Assembly (NCBI RefSeq): GCF_013201975.1
Contig: NZ_CP053845.1
Location: forward strand, 682,001 to 746,000
Source: Campylobacter sp. CCUG 57310
Lineage (GTDB): Bacteria > Campylobacterota > Campylobacteria > Campylobacterales > Campylobacteraceae
Length of the DNA stretch: 64,000 nt
Reading direction: 5' to 3'
Below the pieces are notes generated by a model that saw only the letters and a list, made by a program, of their open reading frames with translations, was not told the origin of the DNA and did not search any database. This document shows positions 1 through 9,547 of the stretch, piece by piece (the stretch's first letter is position 1; each line of letters opens with the position of its first letter). Both the position numbers and the translations under genes were made by a program.

Positions 1-1
1 C

Positions 2-685
2 TATATGAGGCTTTTAAGGTTTGAAAGCGCTTATGAGCTAGCACGTGCTAATATAAATTCGCAAGATATGCTTGATCGTATCGAGTGGCTCATAAATTTA
101 AGCTCCGCACTTATCAAAGTAGAAAAGTATGCCGAGGCTTTGCGCGTGGCTGATGAGGCACTTGCTATCGCGACTAAAGAGGAGTATGCGGACGTTTCGC
201 CCGTGCTTTTTTATCGCTTTGAAGCTTTGCTTAAACTTAACCGAATAAGCGACGCAGTAGCTACTATAAGCGCGATAGAGACGCTTAGAGAAGATGATTT
301 TAAGGTTATTGAAACCTATGATAAAATTTCAAGCGCAACTTATGCAAGTAGCGATTTTGTAAAATCCGCCGTCTATGCCAAAAAAGCCATTGAACTACAA
401 AAAAGGCTAAATATCACTACCTTTAGCCCGAAAATAAATTTTGAATACATTGATTCTTTAAATAGGCTTGATAGGCTTGATGAAGCGGTGCAAGCGTCAA
501 AAGAGCTTGTAGGTTCGCGACTTTTGCCAAGCGATAGAGCCAGAGCGCTTGCTCAAATTTCAGAGATTTATATCAAGCGTAAGCAACCAAGCGAGGCGAA
601 GCCTTATATAAAAGAGTGCTTGGAGCTAAATTTTGAAAGTTCGTGGAAGAGTATCTGCGAGCAGCAATTAAGGCTCGTGGAGTAG
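2..685 (+). CDS. TPR-repeat protein, 5' end outside the window
   Basis: The frame is open from the first bases of the window, and an internal Met lies at position 5, so this is probably the C-terminal 226 or so residues of a longer protein. The visible part is almost all alpha-helical, with repeated helix pairs of the tetratricopeptide type (for example the stretches around residues 37-52 and 115-135 with A-x3-A-x-E patterns). There is no catalytic motif. TPR arrays usually hold protein partners, but the partner cannot be told from here. The following gene starts 18 bp downstream, so they may be co-transcribed. Function unknown. Confidence 0.7.
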   Translation, partial: YMRLLRFESAYELARANINSQDMLDRIEWLINLSSALIKVEKYAEALRVADEALAIATKEEYADVSPVLFYRFEALLKLNRISDAVATISAIETLREDDFKVIETYDKISSATYASSDFVKSAVYAKKAIELQKRLNITTFSPKINFEYIDSLNRLDRLDEAVQASKELVGSRLLPSDRARALAQISEIYIKRKQPSEAKPYIKECLELNFESSWKSICEQQLRLVE

Positions 686-703
686 GGCGCAAGGAAGCCG
701 TGC

Positions 704-1228
704 TTGAATTTGGACGAGAAATTTATCCTAATACCGGGATATCTAAAGCTAAAATTTAATACGCTAAGAAAAATTAGAGCTTACGTTTTAGCTCCTTTTT
801 ACGCGTGGATTTGCGTGCTTGTCTTGTTTATCCTGCTTATGCCTTTTGAATTTGCTTTAAAGTCTATCGCAAGCTCGCTTCAAACTCCTGAGCATACTGT
901 TTATTGGGCTTTATGTATCGGTGCTTTTATTTTTTCGCTTGCTTTTTTCTTGCGTAGAGTAAGGAGAGATAAGAGCCTAAAATTTAGCCTTTTGTTTGTA
1001 AATAATCCTAGACTTAGCCTTAGAATTTTTAAACTTGAAATGGCTGTGTTGTTTTTTATGTTTATCGGGAATTTACTGATTTTGTTTATTATGTTGTTTT
1101 TTATTGATTACTTGGATGTTGGGATTGTGGAAAATTTTCTTGCATTTTCATATCCTATCTGTTTTTTGGTTTTTATAGCTTGCGTTTGGGCGAATAAAAT
1201 TGAATTTGAGCCAAAAAGTGAAGTTTAG
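704..1228 (+). CDS. Small integral membrane protein, unknown function
   Basis: I do not recognise this 174-residue protein. It starts at a TTG; an AAGGAA Shine-Dalgarno-like sequence at 692-697 lies seven bases before it, which decides the start. Four hydrophobic stretches are visible, roughly residues 24-50, 67-83, 110-135 and 145-162, separated by short Lys/Arg-rich loops, so it is very likely an inner-membrane protein. No catalytic or metal-binding motif stands out. It follows the TPR gene closely and converges with pbpA across about 90 bp. Confidence 0.65.
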   Translation: MNLDEKFILIPGYLKLKFNTLRKIRAYVLAPFYAWICVLVLFILLMPFEFALKSIASSLQTPEHTVYWALCIGAFIFSLAFFLRRVRRDKSLKFSLLFVNNPRLSLRIFKLEMAVLFFMFIGNLLILFIMLFFIDYLDVGIVENFLAFSYPICFLVFIACVWANKIEFEPKSEV

Positions 1229-1229
1229 C

Positions 1230-1260
1230 AAGAGCTGAAATATACCGCTCTTATTTCTTC
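1230..1260 (+). terminator. Possible intrinsic terminator after the membrane gene
   Basis: AAGAGC at 1230-1235 can pair with GCTCTT at 1247-1252, followed by an imperfect T-rich tail. It lies two bases after the stop codon, between converging genes. The stem is only 6 bp, so this is a weak call. Confidence 0.35.
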
Positions 1261-1318
1261 TTGTTGTCTAAATTTTGGCTGTTTTGATGTTAAACAAATA
1301 TATGAAGCAAAAGGATGA

Positions 1319-3250
1319 TTAAAATATCATCCCTTCGTTATCTTGCTTGATTAGATTATCCTCGGCGTCTTGCTTTGGAAGCGGTGAAATTTTCGTATAA
1401 AGTTCGTCTTTGCCCTCATATATCGTGTGAAAAACACCCTCGGGTTCGGTAAAATTTTTCTTTGAATTTGGAAATTCCTTCATATAACTTTGCACAAATT
1501 TTTTAAAGACAGGCGCGGCTGTTCGTCCGCCACCCTCGATTTTTCTCATCGGAGTGTTGTTATCGTTGCCGTACCATACGATCACTTGAATTTCAGGAGT
1601 ATAACCGCAAAACCATGCGTCTATGTTGTTGTTTGTAGTTCCCGTTTTACCCGCAACCTGCACGCCCGCGATTTTGGCATTTTGTCCGGTGCCGCTGTTT
1701 ACGACGGTTTTTAGCATATCGTTCATCAGGTATGCCTGCTCAGGCTCGGTTACTCTTGTGCGTTTTGGCTCGAAGATAGTTTCTATGTTTTGCGCGCTCA
1801 TAACTCTTCGAATGAGTGTTGGCTCAACCATCTCGCCCTGATTTGAAAATATAGAGTAGAATTTAGAAAACTCAAGCGGAGAGATCCCAAGGCTTCCAAG
1901 TGCTACGGACAAATCTTTTGGTACGTTTTTAAAGCCAAGCTCGCTTAAGCGTTTATAAACAGTGTCAAGTCCGATTTCACTAAGTAAATTTATAGTAGCT
2001 AGGTTTCTTGACTGACGAAGCGCGTCTTTAAGTGTGATATAGCCTTGAAAGCCGCCGCTATAGTTCTTAGGCTTCCACGCCTCTTGATTTTTACCCGTAT
2101 CAAACACGCGCGAGATATCAGCAGCCTTGCTCATCGGCGAGTAGCCCAGATCAAGCGCTATCTGGTAGATAAATGGCTTAAAGCTAGAGCCCGGTTGCCT
2201 CATACTCTGCGTAGCGCGGTTGTAGTTGCTTTTGGAGTAATCAACCCCTCCGACAAGTGCCAAGATACCCCCGTCTTTGGGTGATGTTACTACGATAGCT
2301 CCGTTTAGCACTGAAGCGTTTGCGTCCTTATCTCGCTTTAAAATTTCATTATGCCCGAATTTAAGCGCCTCTATCGCCATATCCTGAATCTTTAGATCAA
2401 CGCTTGTTTCGATGATATATCCGCCTGTTTTTATGTCGTTAAAGTGTTTTGAAGCCTCTTTTATAACCTCGTCTACGATATAAGGAGCTTTGTTTTGCGT
2501 AAGGGTATCATCATATACGACAGGCGTTTCCATGAGAGACTTTTCATACTCTTCTTTATTTATCCAGCCGAGTATATTCAGCCTCCAAAGAACGTTGTTT
2601 GCGCGACTTAGCGACAAGTCAAGATGTCTGGTAGGATCGTATGTGCTTGGGGCTTTTGGAAGACCCACGAGTATGGCTATCTCTTTTAGGCTAAGTTCGT
2701 TTAGCTCCTTTCTAAAATACCCCTTTGCGGCTGTTTTTATACCGTGATAACCATGTCCAAAATATACGTGATTTAGGTATCGCTCTAAAATTTCTTCCTT
2801 GCTAAGCTCGTTTTCAAGCTTCATAGCAAGAACCATCTCTTTTATTTTTCTTGTAAATTTCTTCTCGCGGGTTAAGACCATATTTTTTACGAGCTGCTGA
2901 GTGATGGTGCTAGCACCCTCTACAAGCTTTCTGGCTTTGATGTCTTTTATGATCGCTCTTGTGATGGCTTCTGGATTTACTCCGCCATGCTCAAAAAAGC
3001 TCGTATCTTCGATCGCCACAAGAGCTTCTATAAGGCGCGGAGGTATCTCGTCGTATCTTGCGTAAATTCTATTTTCTTCATCAAAGATATTAGCGATTAG
3101 CTCGCCGTTTCTATCGTAAATTTGAGTCGTTAGCTTTGGCTTAAATTCGATGATGTTTGTCGCATCAAATCGAATTTGCGAGTAAAGATAGATAATTGCC
3201 GCGGACGCGGAAACAAATACGATAAAAAGAAACGAAACTATATATCTCAT
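1319..3250 (-). CDS. pbpA: Class A penicillin-binding protein 1A
   Basis: Bifunctional peptidoglycan synthase: an N-terminal glycosyltransferase polymerises lipid II and a C-terminal transpeptidase cross-links it in the periplasm. After a single N-terminal membrane anchor (residues 4-23) the GT51 domain shows the catalytic EDTSFFEHGG motif (Glu81) and the E-G-A-S-T-I-T-Q-Q motif. The transpeptidase domain has S-S-F-K near residue 353, S-R-N near 413 and K-T-G-T near 535, all intact. Length 643 residues is normal for the family. Its ATG overlaps the maf stop by 4 bp, so it is the last gene of an alaS-to-pbpA leftward block. The same maf-pbpA order is known in C. jejuni. Confidence 0.95.
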   Translation of the reverse strand: MRYIVSFLFIVFVSASAAIIYLYSQIRFDATNIIEFKPKLTTQIYDRNGELIANIFDEENRIYARYDEIPPRLIEALVAIEDTSFFEHGGVNPEAITRAIIKDIKARKLVEGASTITQQLVKNMVLTREKKFTRKIKEMVLAMKLENELSKEEILERYLNHVYFGHGYHGIKTAAKGYFRKELNELSLKEIAILVGLPKAPSTYDPTRHLDLSLSRANNVLWRLNILGWINKEEYEKSLMETPVVYDDTLTQNKAPYIVDEVIKEASKHFNDIKTGGYIIETSVDLKIQDMAIEALKFGHNEILKRDKDANASVLNGAIVVTSPKDGGILALVGGVDYSKSNYNRATQSMRQPGSSFKPFIYQIALDLGYSPMSKAADISRVFDTGKNQEAWKPKNYSGGFQGYITLKDALRQSRNLATINLLSEIGLDTVYKRLSELGFKNVPKDLSVALGSLGISPLEFSKFYSIFSNQGEMVEPTLIRRVMSAQNIETIFEPKRTRVTEPEQAYLMNDMLKTVVNSGTGQNAKIAGVQVAGKTGTTNNNIDAWFCGYTPEIQVIVWYGNDNNTPMRKIEGGGRTAAPVFKKFVQSYMKEFPNSKKNFTEPEGVFHTIYEGKDELYTKISPLPKQDAEDNLIKQDNEGMIF

Positions 3251-3792
3251 AAAAATGCCTTTAATTGTTCGTAGTTTAACCCTCTGGCTGTGCTTTCGTT
3301 GCCTGTTTGTTTTAGGATGTATTTTTTGTTAAAGCCCTCTATCATCATGGCTCCGGCTTTGCCTTGCCACTCGTTGCTTTTGATGTAGGCTTCAAGTTCT
3401 TTTTTGTCAAATTTGCCAAACTCATAGGCCGCCACGCTTACGTTTATAAGCTCGAAATTTTCGCCTAAAAATATCATTGCGGTTATTATCTTGGTCGTGC
3501 TTTCGCTTTGTAAATTTAGCATTCTGATAGCGTCTTTGGCGTCTTTTGCCTTGCCTAAAATTTCATCCCCGCACACGACCGCACTATCTGCAAGAAGTAT
3601 GTTTTTTAAATTCGGATAGGCTTTTAAAAACTGCTCTTTTTTGTTTTGAACTATTTTTAGCACATAGCTTGCAGGAGGCAGTTTTTTACTTATACCGCTT
3701 TCGTCAAATTCAAAGGAAATTTGCTTGAAAGCTACTCCGTTCTCTTCTAAAATTTTAGCTCTAGTAACCGAACTTGAAGCTAAAATTATCAT
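3247..3792 (-). CDS. maf: Maf-family nucleoside triphosphate pyrophosphatase
   Basis: Maf proteins hydrolyse non-canonical or excess nucleoside triphosphates to monophosphates and are linked to septum control. The 181-residue product has the family N-terminus (LASSS followed by R-A-K-I-L) and the ADS-V-V-x-G-D-E-I-L-G-K motif with its catalytic Asp near residue 68. The usual S-P-R-R near the start is S-V-T-R here, a mild departure. A strong AGGGGG precedes the ATG. The ATG overlaps the pbpA-side ORF by 4 bp at its 3' end, and its own start sits on the restored stop codon (TAATG) of the upstream membrane gene. Confidence 0.93.
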   Translation of the reverse strand: MIILASSSVTRAKILEENGVAFKQISFEFDESGISKKLPPASYVLKIVQNKKEQFLKAYPNLKNILLADSAVVCGDEILGKAKDAKDAIRMLNLQSESTTKIITAMIFLGENFELINVSVAAYEFGKFDKKELEAYIKSNEWQGKAGAMMIEGFNKKYILKQTGNESTARGLNYEQLKAFL

Positions 3793-4294
3793 TAAAACCC
3801 CCTATATGCGACACCAAGATAGGTCGCAAATAAAGCCGCAACAACGTTAAAACGTTAAGCGGTATAAAATAATAAATTATTACGATTAAATTTTCGTGAA
3901 GCTCGATATACTCGCTGTCATCGATTGATTTGATAGCTTTTTTTAGCCTGTATGTTACGTAAAGGACGTTTATGAGCAAGAAGGCAAATATCGTCCATTT
4001 TGTCGCTATTATCGTGTTTGACATAGGATCTGCGATCTTTGAATAGTCGCTATTCTTGATAAGAATGCCCGTTACCGCCATCACTGATAAAGCCGCATAA
4101 ACCGCGTATCCAAGGCGCTTAAGAGCTTCTATAACCATCAGGTATCTTTTGTGGTTGTTTGCTATGCCTTGCATGAAAAATTTACACATAAACCAAAAGC
4201 AAGCCTGAAATCCTATAAATACTATAGTCGCGCTTATGTGCAAAAACGGAATGATGTGGCTTAATTTTGCAAATGCGATGTTAAATTCGGGCAT
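3761..4294 (-). CDS. Four-helix membrane protein with shifted C-terminus
   Basis: Integral membrane protein of unknown function, with hydrophobic segments near residues 13-35, 60-82, 95-113 and 138-152 and a conserved-looking His in the first helix; the layout resembles CopD-like or related four-helix proteins, which is only a suggestion. As written, the frame runs 32 bp into maf and ends in an unnatural tail. Removing one copy of an 8-bp tandem repeat (3843-3858) gives LNVVAALFATYLGVAYRGF and a stop at 3792-3794 that just touches the maf ATG, for 164 residues. That is the arrangement expected in an operon, so the present C-terminus is probably altered by the duplication or by an assembly error. 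Confidence 0.7.
   Translation of the reverse strand: MPEFNIAFAKLSHIIPFLHISATIVFIGFQACFWFMCKFFMQGIANNHKRYLMVIEALKRLGYAVYAALSVMAVTGILIKNSDYSKIADPMSNTIIATKWTIFAFLLINVLYVTYRLKKAIKSIDDSEYIELHENLIVIIYYFIPLNVLTLLRLYLRPILVSHIGGFNDNFSFKFGY
3843..3858. repeat. 8-bp perfect tandem duplication causing a frameshift
   Basis: AACGTTAA occurs twice back to back (3843-3850 and 3851-3858). It lies inside the membrane gene upstream of maf. One copy gives an intact frame; two copies shift it by 8 bases. Each unit is itself nearly palindromic. Confidence 0.9.
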
Positions 4295-4345
4295 TTTTAT
4301 CCTTTTAAAAATAATACGTCAAAGGACGCAAGCTATCTTTGCTCA

Positions 4346-6889
4346 CTATGCTAGTTTTTCTTTTGCGAATTTCACCGCCGCCTCTTTTGCTTCATTCATT
4401 TTGCCGATGTCTTTTCCGCCTGCGGTAGCAAAGTCATCTCTTCCTCCGCCGTTGCCGCCTAAAATTTGAGCTATAAATTTAACCCATTCTCCGGCTTTTA
4501 AATTTGCGTTTTTGACTCCTGCGGCGATTATCGCTTTGCCTTCTTTTTCCTGCATAAACAGCACTGCAACGCGTTCATTTGCGTTTTTAAGCTCGTCAAT
4601 CGCGGTTTTGATATCGCCGCCTTGCAAGATCTCAACTCCAAATTTTACGCCGTTTACCTCGCTTAAATTTATGGCTTTTGAACCGCCTGCATTTTTAAGC
4701 TCGTCTTTTAGTGCCTTTATCTCGTTTTTTAGTTTTTTAACCGCATTTATAGGCTCGACGCTTTTTAGCTCGGATTTTAGCTCGTCAAGTTCGGCTCTAA
4801 ACTCTCTTGCTAAATTTACCGCAGCCTTAGAGCAAACCGCCTCTATTCTTCTTACGCCGGCACTTACTCCGCTTTCTTTAACGATAAAAAAGGCTCCGAT
4901 CTCGCTTATATCTTTTACGTGCGTTCCTCCGCAAAGCTCTTTACTCACATCGCCAAAGCTTAGCACGCGCACTTTTTCGCCGTATTTTTCGCCAAATAGA
5001 GCTATCGCTCCGCTATTTTTGGCTTCATCTAAGTCCATTATTTCTATTTTGGCTTGCGCTCCCTTAGCTATCGCGTTATTTACGAAGTTTTCTATCTTTT
5101 CAAGCTCTTCGCTTGTTAGCGCTTTAGGATGCGAGAAGTCAAACCTAAGCTTATTTGCCTCTACGCTTGAGCCGGCTTGGGCTATATGACTGCCTAAAAT
5201 TTTAATCAAAGCCGAGTGTAAAAGGTGAGTTGCGCTGTGGTGGCGCGCTATCTCGCTTCTTTCGTTAGAAACTTTCGCCTCAACTTCATCTCCTGCTTTT
5301 AACTCTTTGGTAACTGAAATTTGAGATAAATTTAGCCCAAAGAATTTTTGCGTATCAAGCACTTTGGCAAAATTTTTTATCTCGCCTTCATCCGCACACT
5401 GACCGCCGCTTTGAGCATAAAACGGCGTTACATCAAGCATGATCCAGCCGACTTGGTCTGCTTTTAAGCTTGAAACGCGTTTGAAATCATCATCAAGCAG
5501 AGCTAAAATTTTGCTCTTTTGCTCTAGGGTTTCATAACCGCTAAATTTATTTTCGCCAAATTCCTCTAAAAGCTCTTTAAAATCGCCTTTTGCGCTTTTG
5601 TCTCCGCTTCCTTTCCATGCGGCTTTTGCGCGGCTTTTTTGCTCGTTCATAAGCTCATCAAACCTCTCCTCATCAACCCTTAATCCCTTATCTCTAAGCA
5701 TATCGGCTGTTAGATCAAGCGGGAAGCCGAAAGTGTCATAAAGCTTAAACGCCGCATCTCCGCTAAAAATTTCTTTTGTTTTTGCCAACTCGTCGTTAAA
5801 TAGCTCAAGTCCTGAAGCGATAGTGGTTAAAAACCTCTCCTCTTCAAGGCGAATTTGCTCTTTAACCGTATCTTTTTTCTCGTTTAGATAAGTGTAGTGA
5901 GAGCCCATCAGCTCGCATACTTGATCAACCAGCCTATACATAAACGGCTCTTTAATACCAAGCAGGTATCCGTGGCGAATCGCGCGACGTAAAATTCTTC
6001 TTAGGACGTATCCGCGCCCTTCTTTGTCAAAGCCTACGCCTTGAGCAAGCAGGAATGTAACCGAGCGTATATGATCGCTAATCACACGGTAGCTAGCCCC
6101 GCTTTCGTATTCGTAAGGTTTGCCGCAAATTTTAGCCACTTCATTTATAATCGGCATGAAAAGAGAGCTATCGTAGTTGCTAAATTTGCCTTCCATTATT
6201 GCAGTTACGCGCTCTAAACCCATACCGGTATCGATTGACGGTTTTGGAAGCGGAGTTAGCTTACCGTCCGCGCTTCTTTCGTATTGCATAAAGACAAGGT
6301 TCCAAATTTCAAGAAACCTATCTCCGTCACCGCCCATATAGTCCTCATCTGAGTTAAAGTGCTCCGCCCCTTGATCGTAAAAAATCTCCGAACAAGGACC
6401 GCAAGGACCCGTATCGCCCATCTGCCAGAAGTTATCTTTGTCGCCAAATTTGTAAATTCTCTCTTTTGATATATGCTCTTGCCACATAGCATAAGCCTCG
6501 TCATCGCTTTCATGAACCGTGACATAGAGGCGATCTTTAGGCAGCTTTAGTACATCTGTAACAAATTCCCAAGCGTAAGCGATCGCGTCTTTTTTAAAGT
6601 ATTCGCCAAAACTGAAATTCCCAAGCATTTCAAAAAACGTGTGGTGGCGCGCAGTATAGCCCACATTATCAAGATCGTTATGCTTACCGCCCGCTCTTAT
6701 GCAGGTTTGGCAACTAGTGCGGATAGGCGGAGTAGGGCGTGGAACTTCGCCTGTGAATATGCTTTTAAAAGGCACCATCCCTGCGTTTGTAAAAAGCAAC
6801 GTCGCATCGTTTGGTACAAGCGGCGATGAAGGTATGATCTCGTGGCCTTTGCTTGCAAAATAATCCAAATAAGCCTGTCTGATATCCAT
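4346..6889 (-). CDS. alaS: Alanine--tRNA ligase
   Basis: Charges tRNA-Ala with alanine and edits mischarged Ser/Gly. The chosen ATG at 6889 gives [11 protein letters not shown], the usual family start, with AGGAAA just upstream; a TTG five codons further upstream lacks support. The product is 847 residues, normal length. The N-terminal class II catalytic domain, the editing domain with H-H-S-A-T-H and C-G-G-T-H zinc motifs, and a C-terminal coiled-coil/DHHA1 region are all present. A small membrane gene lies downstream, separated by about 50 bp, then maf and pbpA. Confidence 0.97.
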   Translation of the reverse strand: MDIRQAYLDYFASKGHEIIPSSPLVPNDATLLFTNAGMVPFKSIFTGEVPRPTPPIRTSCQTCIRAGGKHNDLDNVGYTARHHTFFEMLGNFSFGEYFKKDAIAYAWEFVTDVLKLPKDRLYVTVHESDDEAYAMWQEHISKERIYKFGDKDNFWQMGDTGPCGPCSEIFYDQGAEHFNSDEDYMGGDGDRFLEIWNLVFMQYERSADGKLTPLPKPSIDTGMGLERVTAIMEGKFSNYDSSLFMPIINEVAKICGKPYEYESGASYRVISDHIRSVTFLLAQGVGFDKEGRGYVLRRILRRAIRHGYLLGIKEPFMYRLVDQVCELMGSHYTYLNEKKDTVKEQIRLEEERFLTTIASGLELFNDELAKTKEIFSGDAAFKLYDTFGFPLDLTADMLRDKGLRVDEERFDELMNEQKSRAKAAWKGSGDKSAKGDFKELLEEFGENKFSGYETLEQKSKILALLDDDFKRVSSLKADQVGWIMLDVTPFYAQSGGQCADEGEIKNFAKVLDTQKFFGLNLSQISVTKELKAGDEVEAKVSNERSEIARHHSATHLLHSALIKILGSHIAQAGSSVEANKLRFDFSHPKALTSEELEKIENFVNNAIAKGAQAKIEIMDLDEAKNSGAIALFGEKYGEKVRVLSFGDVSKELCGGTHVKDISEIGAFFIVKESGVSAGVRRIEAVCSKAAVNLAREFRAELDELKSELKSVEPINAVKKLKNEIKALKDELKNAGGSKAINLSEVNGVKFGVEILQGGDIKTAIDELKNANERVAVLFMQEKEGKAIIAAGVKNANLKAGEWVKFIAQILGGNGGGRDDFATAGGKDIGKMNEAKEAAVKFAKEKLA

Positions 6890-6923
6890 AATTTTTCCTA
6901 TCAAATTTTATAAAATAGTGCTG

Positions 6924-6929
6924 ATTTTA
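6924..6929 (-). promoter_or_regulatory. Probable -10 element for alaS
   Basis: TAAAAT on the minus strand, about 35 bp before the alaS ATG, in a T-rich context without a clear -35, as is usual for Campylobacter sigma-70 promoters. Confidence 0.45.
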
Positions 6930-7090
6930 CCATATTTTTCATTAAATTTTTAAAGGCTTGGTTTTAAAGTTAGCGTCAAGAGGGTTTGAAATTTGTTACA
7001 TTGTAAAATATATTTTACGAAATTTAAAGTGGATTAAACATATAATTACCAAAATAAAATATAATGTCTATCAAAAAAACGGATGAGATT

Positions 7091-7954
7091 ATGAAAAAAC
7101 GCCTTGCGATCATAGGCTTTGAAGATATCGGCAAAATGCACTATAACGAGCTTAGAAGATCTGATGATTTTGAACTGGTGGGAATTTATAGTAATAAATG
7201 CGGCGATAATCATGCCAGAGTTGAAATTTATGATGATATAAACGAGCTTTTTGAGATAACAAATCCCGAAGCGCTTATAATAACTGACGGAATAGAGTAT
7301 TTTAATCTGTTTTCAAAGTGTGTAAAAGCATCTAAATTTATCTTTATAAATGCACCTTTAGCTAAAAGCAGTAGCGCTATTCAGGAGATGAAATACTGCT
7401 CGAATTTAAGCGGAGCTGTAAGCGCTATGTGCCTTTGCGATAGATTTAACCCCGTGATAGCCTCTTTAAAAAAATCTCTTGAAAAAGAGGAAAAAATTTA
7501 CTCTATAAATATTACTTGCGGTATTTGCAAAGATGAAAATTTGTCTATGCAAATGCTTTATAATATCGATTTGGCAAGGTATTTAACAAGCAGTGAAGTG
7601 GGGGGATTTTTTAAATTCGAATCCAAAAACGACAACAAAAAAGAGGCTCTTAGTATGCTTTATGAGCTAAAGATGAAAAATCAATCTTTGGTTAGTATTC
7701 ACGGCTCAAAAGAGTATCCTATCAACCGTTTTATAGTGGAAGTAGCGGCAAAGAGCGGAATTTATTTTGGCGATTTGCTTGGACTCAAACTTAATAAATA
7801 CACTGCCGAAGGACAGCAAAATTTGAAAGTAAATTGTGATATATCGCCTGCAAGAATGGCTCAGATAGAATTTGGTAAGCTTTGCGAATTGGGAAAATTC
7901 GAAAATTTGGCAAGCTTTGACGAGGTGCTTAAGGTTTATGGAGTGTGCGCATGA
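7091..7954 (+). CDS. Gfo/Idh/MocA-like protein with degenerate motifs
   Basis: A 287-residue protein with the overall look of a Rossmann-fold Gfo/Idh/MocA oxidoreductase. The ATG at 7091 is preferred over 7064 because GGATGAG lies just before it and TATAAT boxes sit at 7041-7046 and 7060-7065, the second overlapping the earlier ATG. The nucleotide-binding loop is G-F-E-D-I-G rather than G-x-G-x-x-G, and the E-K-P signature carrying the catalytic Lys is N-A-P (residues 87-89). It may therefore bind cofactor poorly or have a non-enzymatic role. Its stop overlaps the hemH start (ATGA), so it is translationally linked to heme synthesis, as in C. jejuni where a similar gene precedes hemH. Confidence 0.75.
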   Translation: MKKRLAIIGFEDIGKMHYNELRRSDDFELVGIYSNKCGDNHARVEIYDDINELFEITNPEALIITDGIEYFNLFSKCVKASKFIFINAPLAKSSSAIQEMKYCSNLSGAVSAMCLCDRFNPVIASLKKSLEKEEKIYSINITCGICKDENLSMQMLYNIDLARYLTSSEVGGFFKFESKNDNKKEALSMLYELKMKNQSLVSIHGSKEYPINRFIVEVAAKSGIYFGDLLGLKLNKYTAEGQQNLKVNCDISPARMAQIEFGKLCELGKFENLASFDEVLKVYGVCA

Positions 7955-8883
7955 AAAGGCTTTTGCTGCTTTTAAATATGGGCGGACCAAATAATCTTAG
8001 CGAGGTTGAGGTATTTTTAAAAAATATGTTTAACGACCCCTGTATATTAGGGATTAAAAATAAATTTTTGCGTAAATTTATAGCCTTTATGATAACTCGC
8101 TCTAGACTTAAAGAGGCTACGCATAACTACGAACAAATCGGAGGCAAGTCGCCCATTTGCGAGATAACCCAAAAACTATGCGGTAAAATTTCAAGCTTAA
8201 GCGATGAATTTGATGCGGTTGATTTTGCTATGAATTACACTCCGCCTTTTGCAAAAGAGGTGCTTAAAAAGTATGAAAATTTTGATGAGATTATAGTTTT
8301 GCCTTTATATCCTCATCACTCTATAACAACCGTAATTTCAAGCTTAAATGATTTTAACAAAGCGTTTGAAGAGCTAAATTTAAAGGCTAAAGTGAAAATC
8401 ATAGAGCCGTTTTATAAAGATGAAGTTTATAATAAGGTCATAGTAAATTCTATAAAAAATATGGTAAGAGATTTAAAAACAGAGGAAATAACGCTTATAT
8501 TTTCTGCTCACTCTTTACCTCAAAAGATTATAGACAATGGTGATGTTTATGAAAAGCATACTTTAGAGCATGTTGAAATTCTTTCTGCTTTAATCAATAA
8601 AGAGATGAAATTTAAAGAAATTCGTGTTGCTTATCAGTCGCGTTTAGGACCTGTAAAATGGCTTGAGCCGGCGCTTGGCGATGAACTGGCAAAACTTGAA
8701 AATAAAAAAGCGCTAATCTATCCTATATCTTTTTGTATAGATAATTCAGAGAGCGTTTTTGAGTTGGCAAAAGAGTATAAAGATGTAGCCGATGAGCTTA
8801 AATTTGAGTATTATGATGTTGTTACTTGCCCTAACGACAGCGAAGAATTTGCTAAATTTTTAATTCAGATAGCCTTAAAATAA
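7951..8883 (+). CDS. hemH: Ferrochelatase
   Basis: Inserts Fe2+ into protoporphyrin IX, the last step of protoheme synthesis; peripheral at the inner membrane. The protein begins with the typical LLLLNMGGPNN segment, has the P-L-Y-P-H-H-S motif containing the metal-binding His, and the later F-S-A-H-S-L-P motif. Length 310 residues is standard. I chose the ATG at 7951, which overlaps the previous stop, over the GTG two codons upstream. The window also has a TonB receptor of the heme/transferrin class 14 kb away, but nothing ties their regulation together. Confidence 0.95.
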   Translation: MKRLLLLLNMGGPNNLSEVEVFLKNMFNDPCILGIKNKFLRKFIAFMITRSRLKEATHNYEQIGGKSPICEITQKLCGKISSLSDEFDAVDFAMNYTPPFAKEVLKKYENFDEIIVLPLYPHHSITTVISSLNDFNKAFEELNLKAKVKIIEPFYKDEVYNKVIVNSIKNMVRDLKTEEITLIFSAHSLPQKIIDNGDVYEKHTLEHVEILSALINKEMKFKEIRVAYQSRLGPVKWLEPALGDELAKLENKKALIYPISFCIDNSESVFELAKEYKDVADELKFEYYDVVTCPNDSEEFAKFLIQIALK

Positions 8884-8946
8884 TAAACTAAAGCGGAATA
8901 AAATTTGCTTTTTATCTTTAATGATTATTTATCGCAAGGAGAAAAT

Positions 8947-9414
8947 TTGAAGATATCAAGCGAAAATTCCGCACTTAAATTTTTAGAGGATTTAAACAAC
9001 CTTTACAAGTCTCAAAAAATCATTCAAAACGACAAAAGTGAATTTCAAAAAGAGTTGGAAAGCATAAATTTAAAGGCTAAAAGCTCGCTAAAGAGCATGG
9101 ATGTGGATAGCTTTAGGCAAAATTTAACCAAGATGGGGTCAATTAAATTTATAAGCTATCTAAACGAGCTAAAGATAGAAGAGAAGGTCGAGGCAAAGCG
9201 AGCAGAACTCATCAAAATTCTTGGGCTTGATGAAGAGAGCGTAAAAAGCAAAAGCGCAAATGAGATCAAAGAGCTTCTTGCTGTGCTTGAAGATATGCTT
9301 GAAAAATTTAGAAAAGATTTGCTTGCCAAAGCTCAGGATAATTCACTTCTTGAAAAACAGCAAAAGCTTGCTAGACACGCATCACCTTTAAGCTTCGTTT
9401 TGAATATAATTTAA
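8947..9414 (+). CDS. Conserved-looking helical cytoplasmic protein
   Basis: I do not recognise this protein of about 155 residues. A perfect AAGGAG (8936-8941) sits six bases before an in-frame TTG at 8947, so I prefer that start to a TTG at 8905. The sequence is highly charged and almost entirely alpha-helical, rich in Lys/Glu/Leu with coiled-coil character across its length, with no signal peptide, membrane segment or Cys/His cluster. It follows hemH by about 60 bp and could share its transcript. Confidence 0.6.
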   Translation: MKISSENSALKFLEDLNNLYKSQKIIQNDKSEFQKELESINLKAKSSLKSMDVDSFRQNLTKMGSIKFISYLNELKIEEKVEAKRAELIKILGLDEESVKSKSANEIKELLAVLEDMLEKFRKDLLAKAQDNSLLEKQQKLARHASPLSFVLNII

Positions 9415-9547
9415 ATTATGTTAATATTTTATCTTGAAATTTTTATTTATAATATATTTGAGCTTACTTTTAGTTTTAAATTTGCTTTGAGATAAGTCCT
9501 GTTGTTATTTATATGAATTAATAAATTTATAAAAAAGTTGTTTTAAG

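Noticed and set aside
4512-5189. Long open frame antisense to alaS (225 residues)
   Set aside because: Ser/Ala/Phe-rich shadow of the alaS codons with no ribosome site; alaS on the other strand is certain.
7064-7090. Upstream ATG for the Gfo/Idh-like gene
   Set aside because: No ribosome site; a likely -10 box overlaps it; 7091 has better signals.
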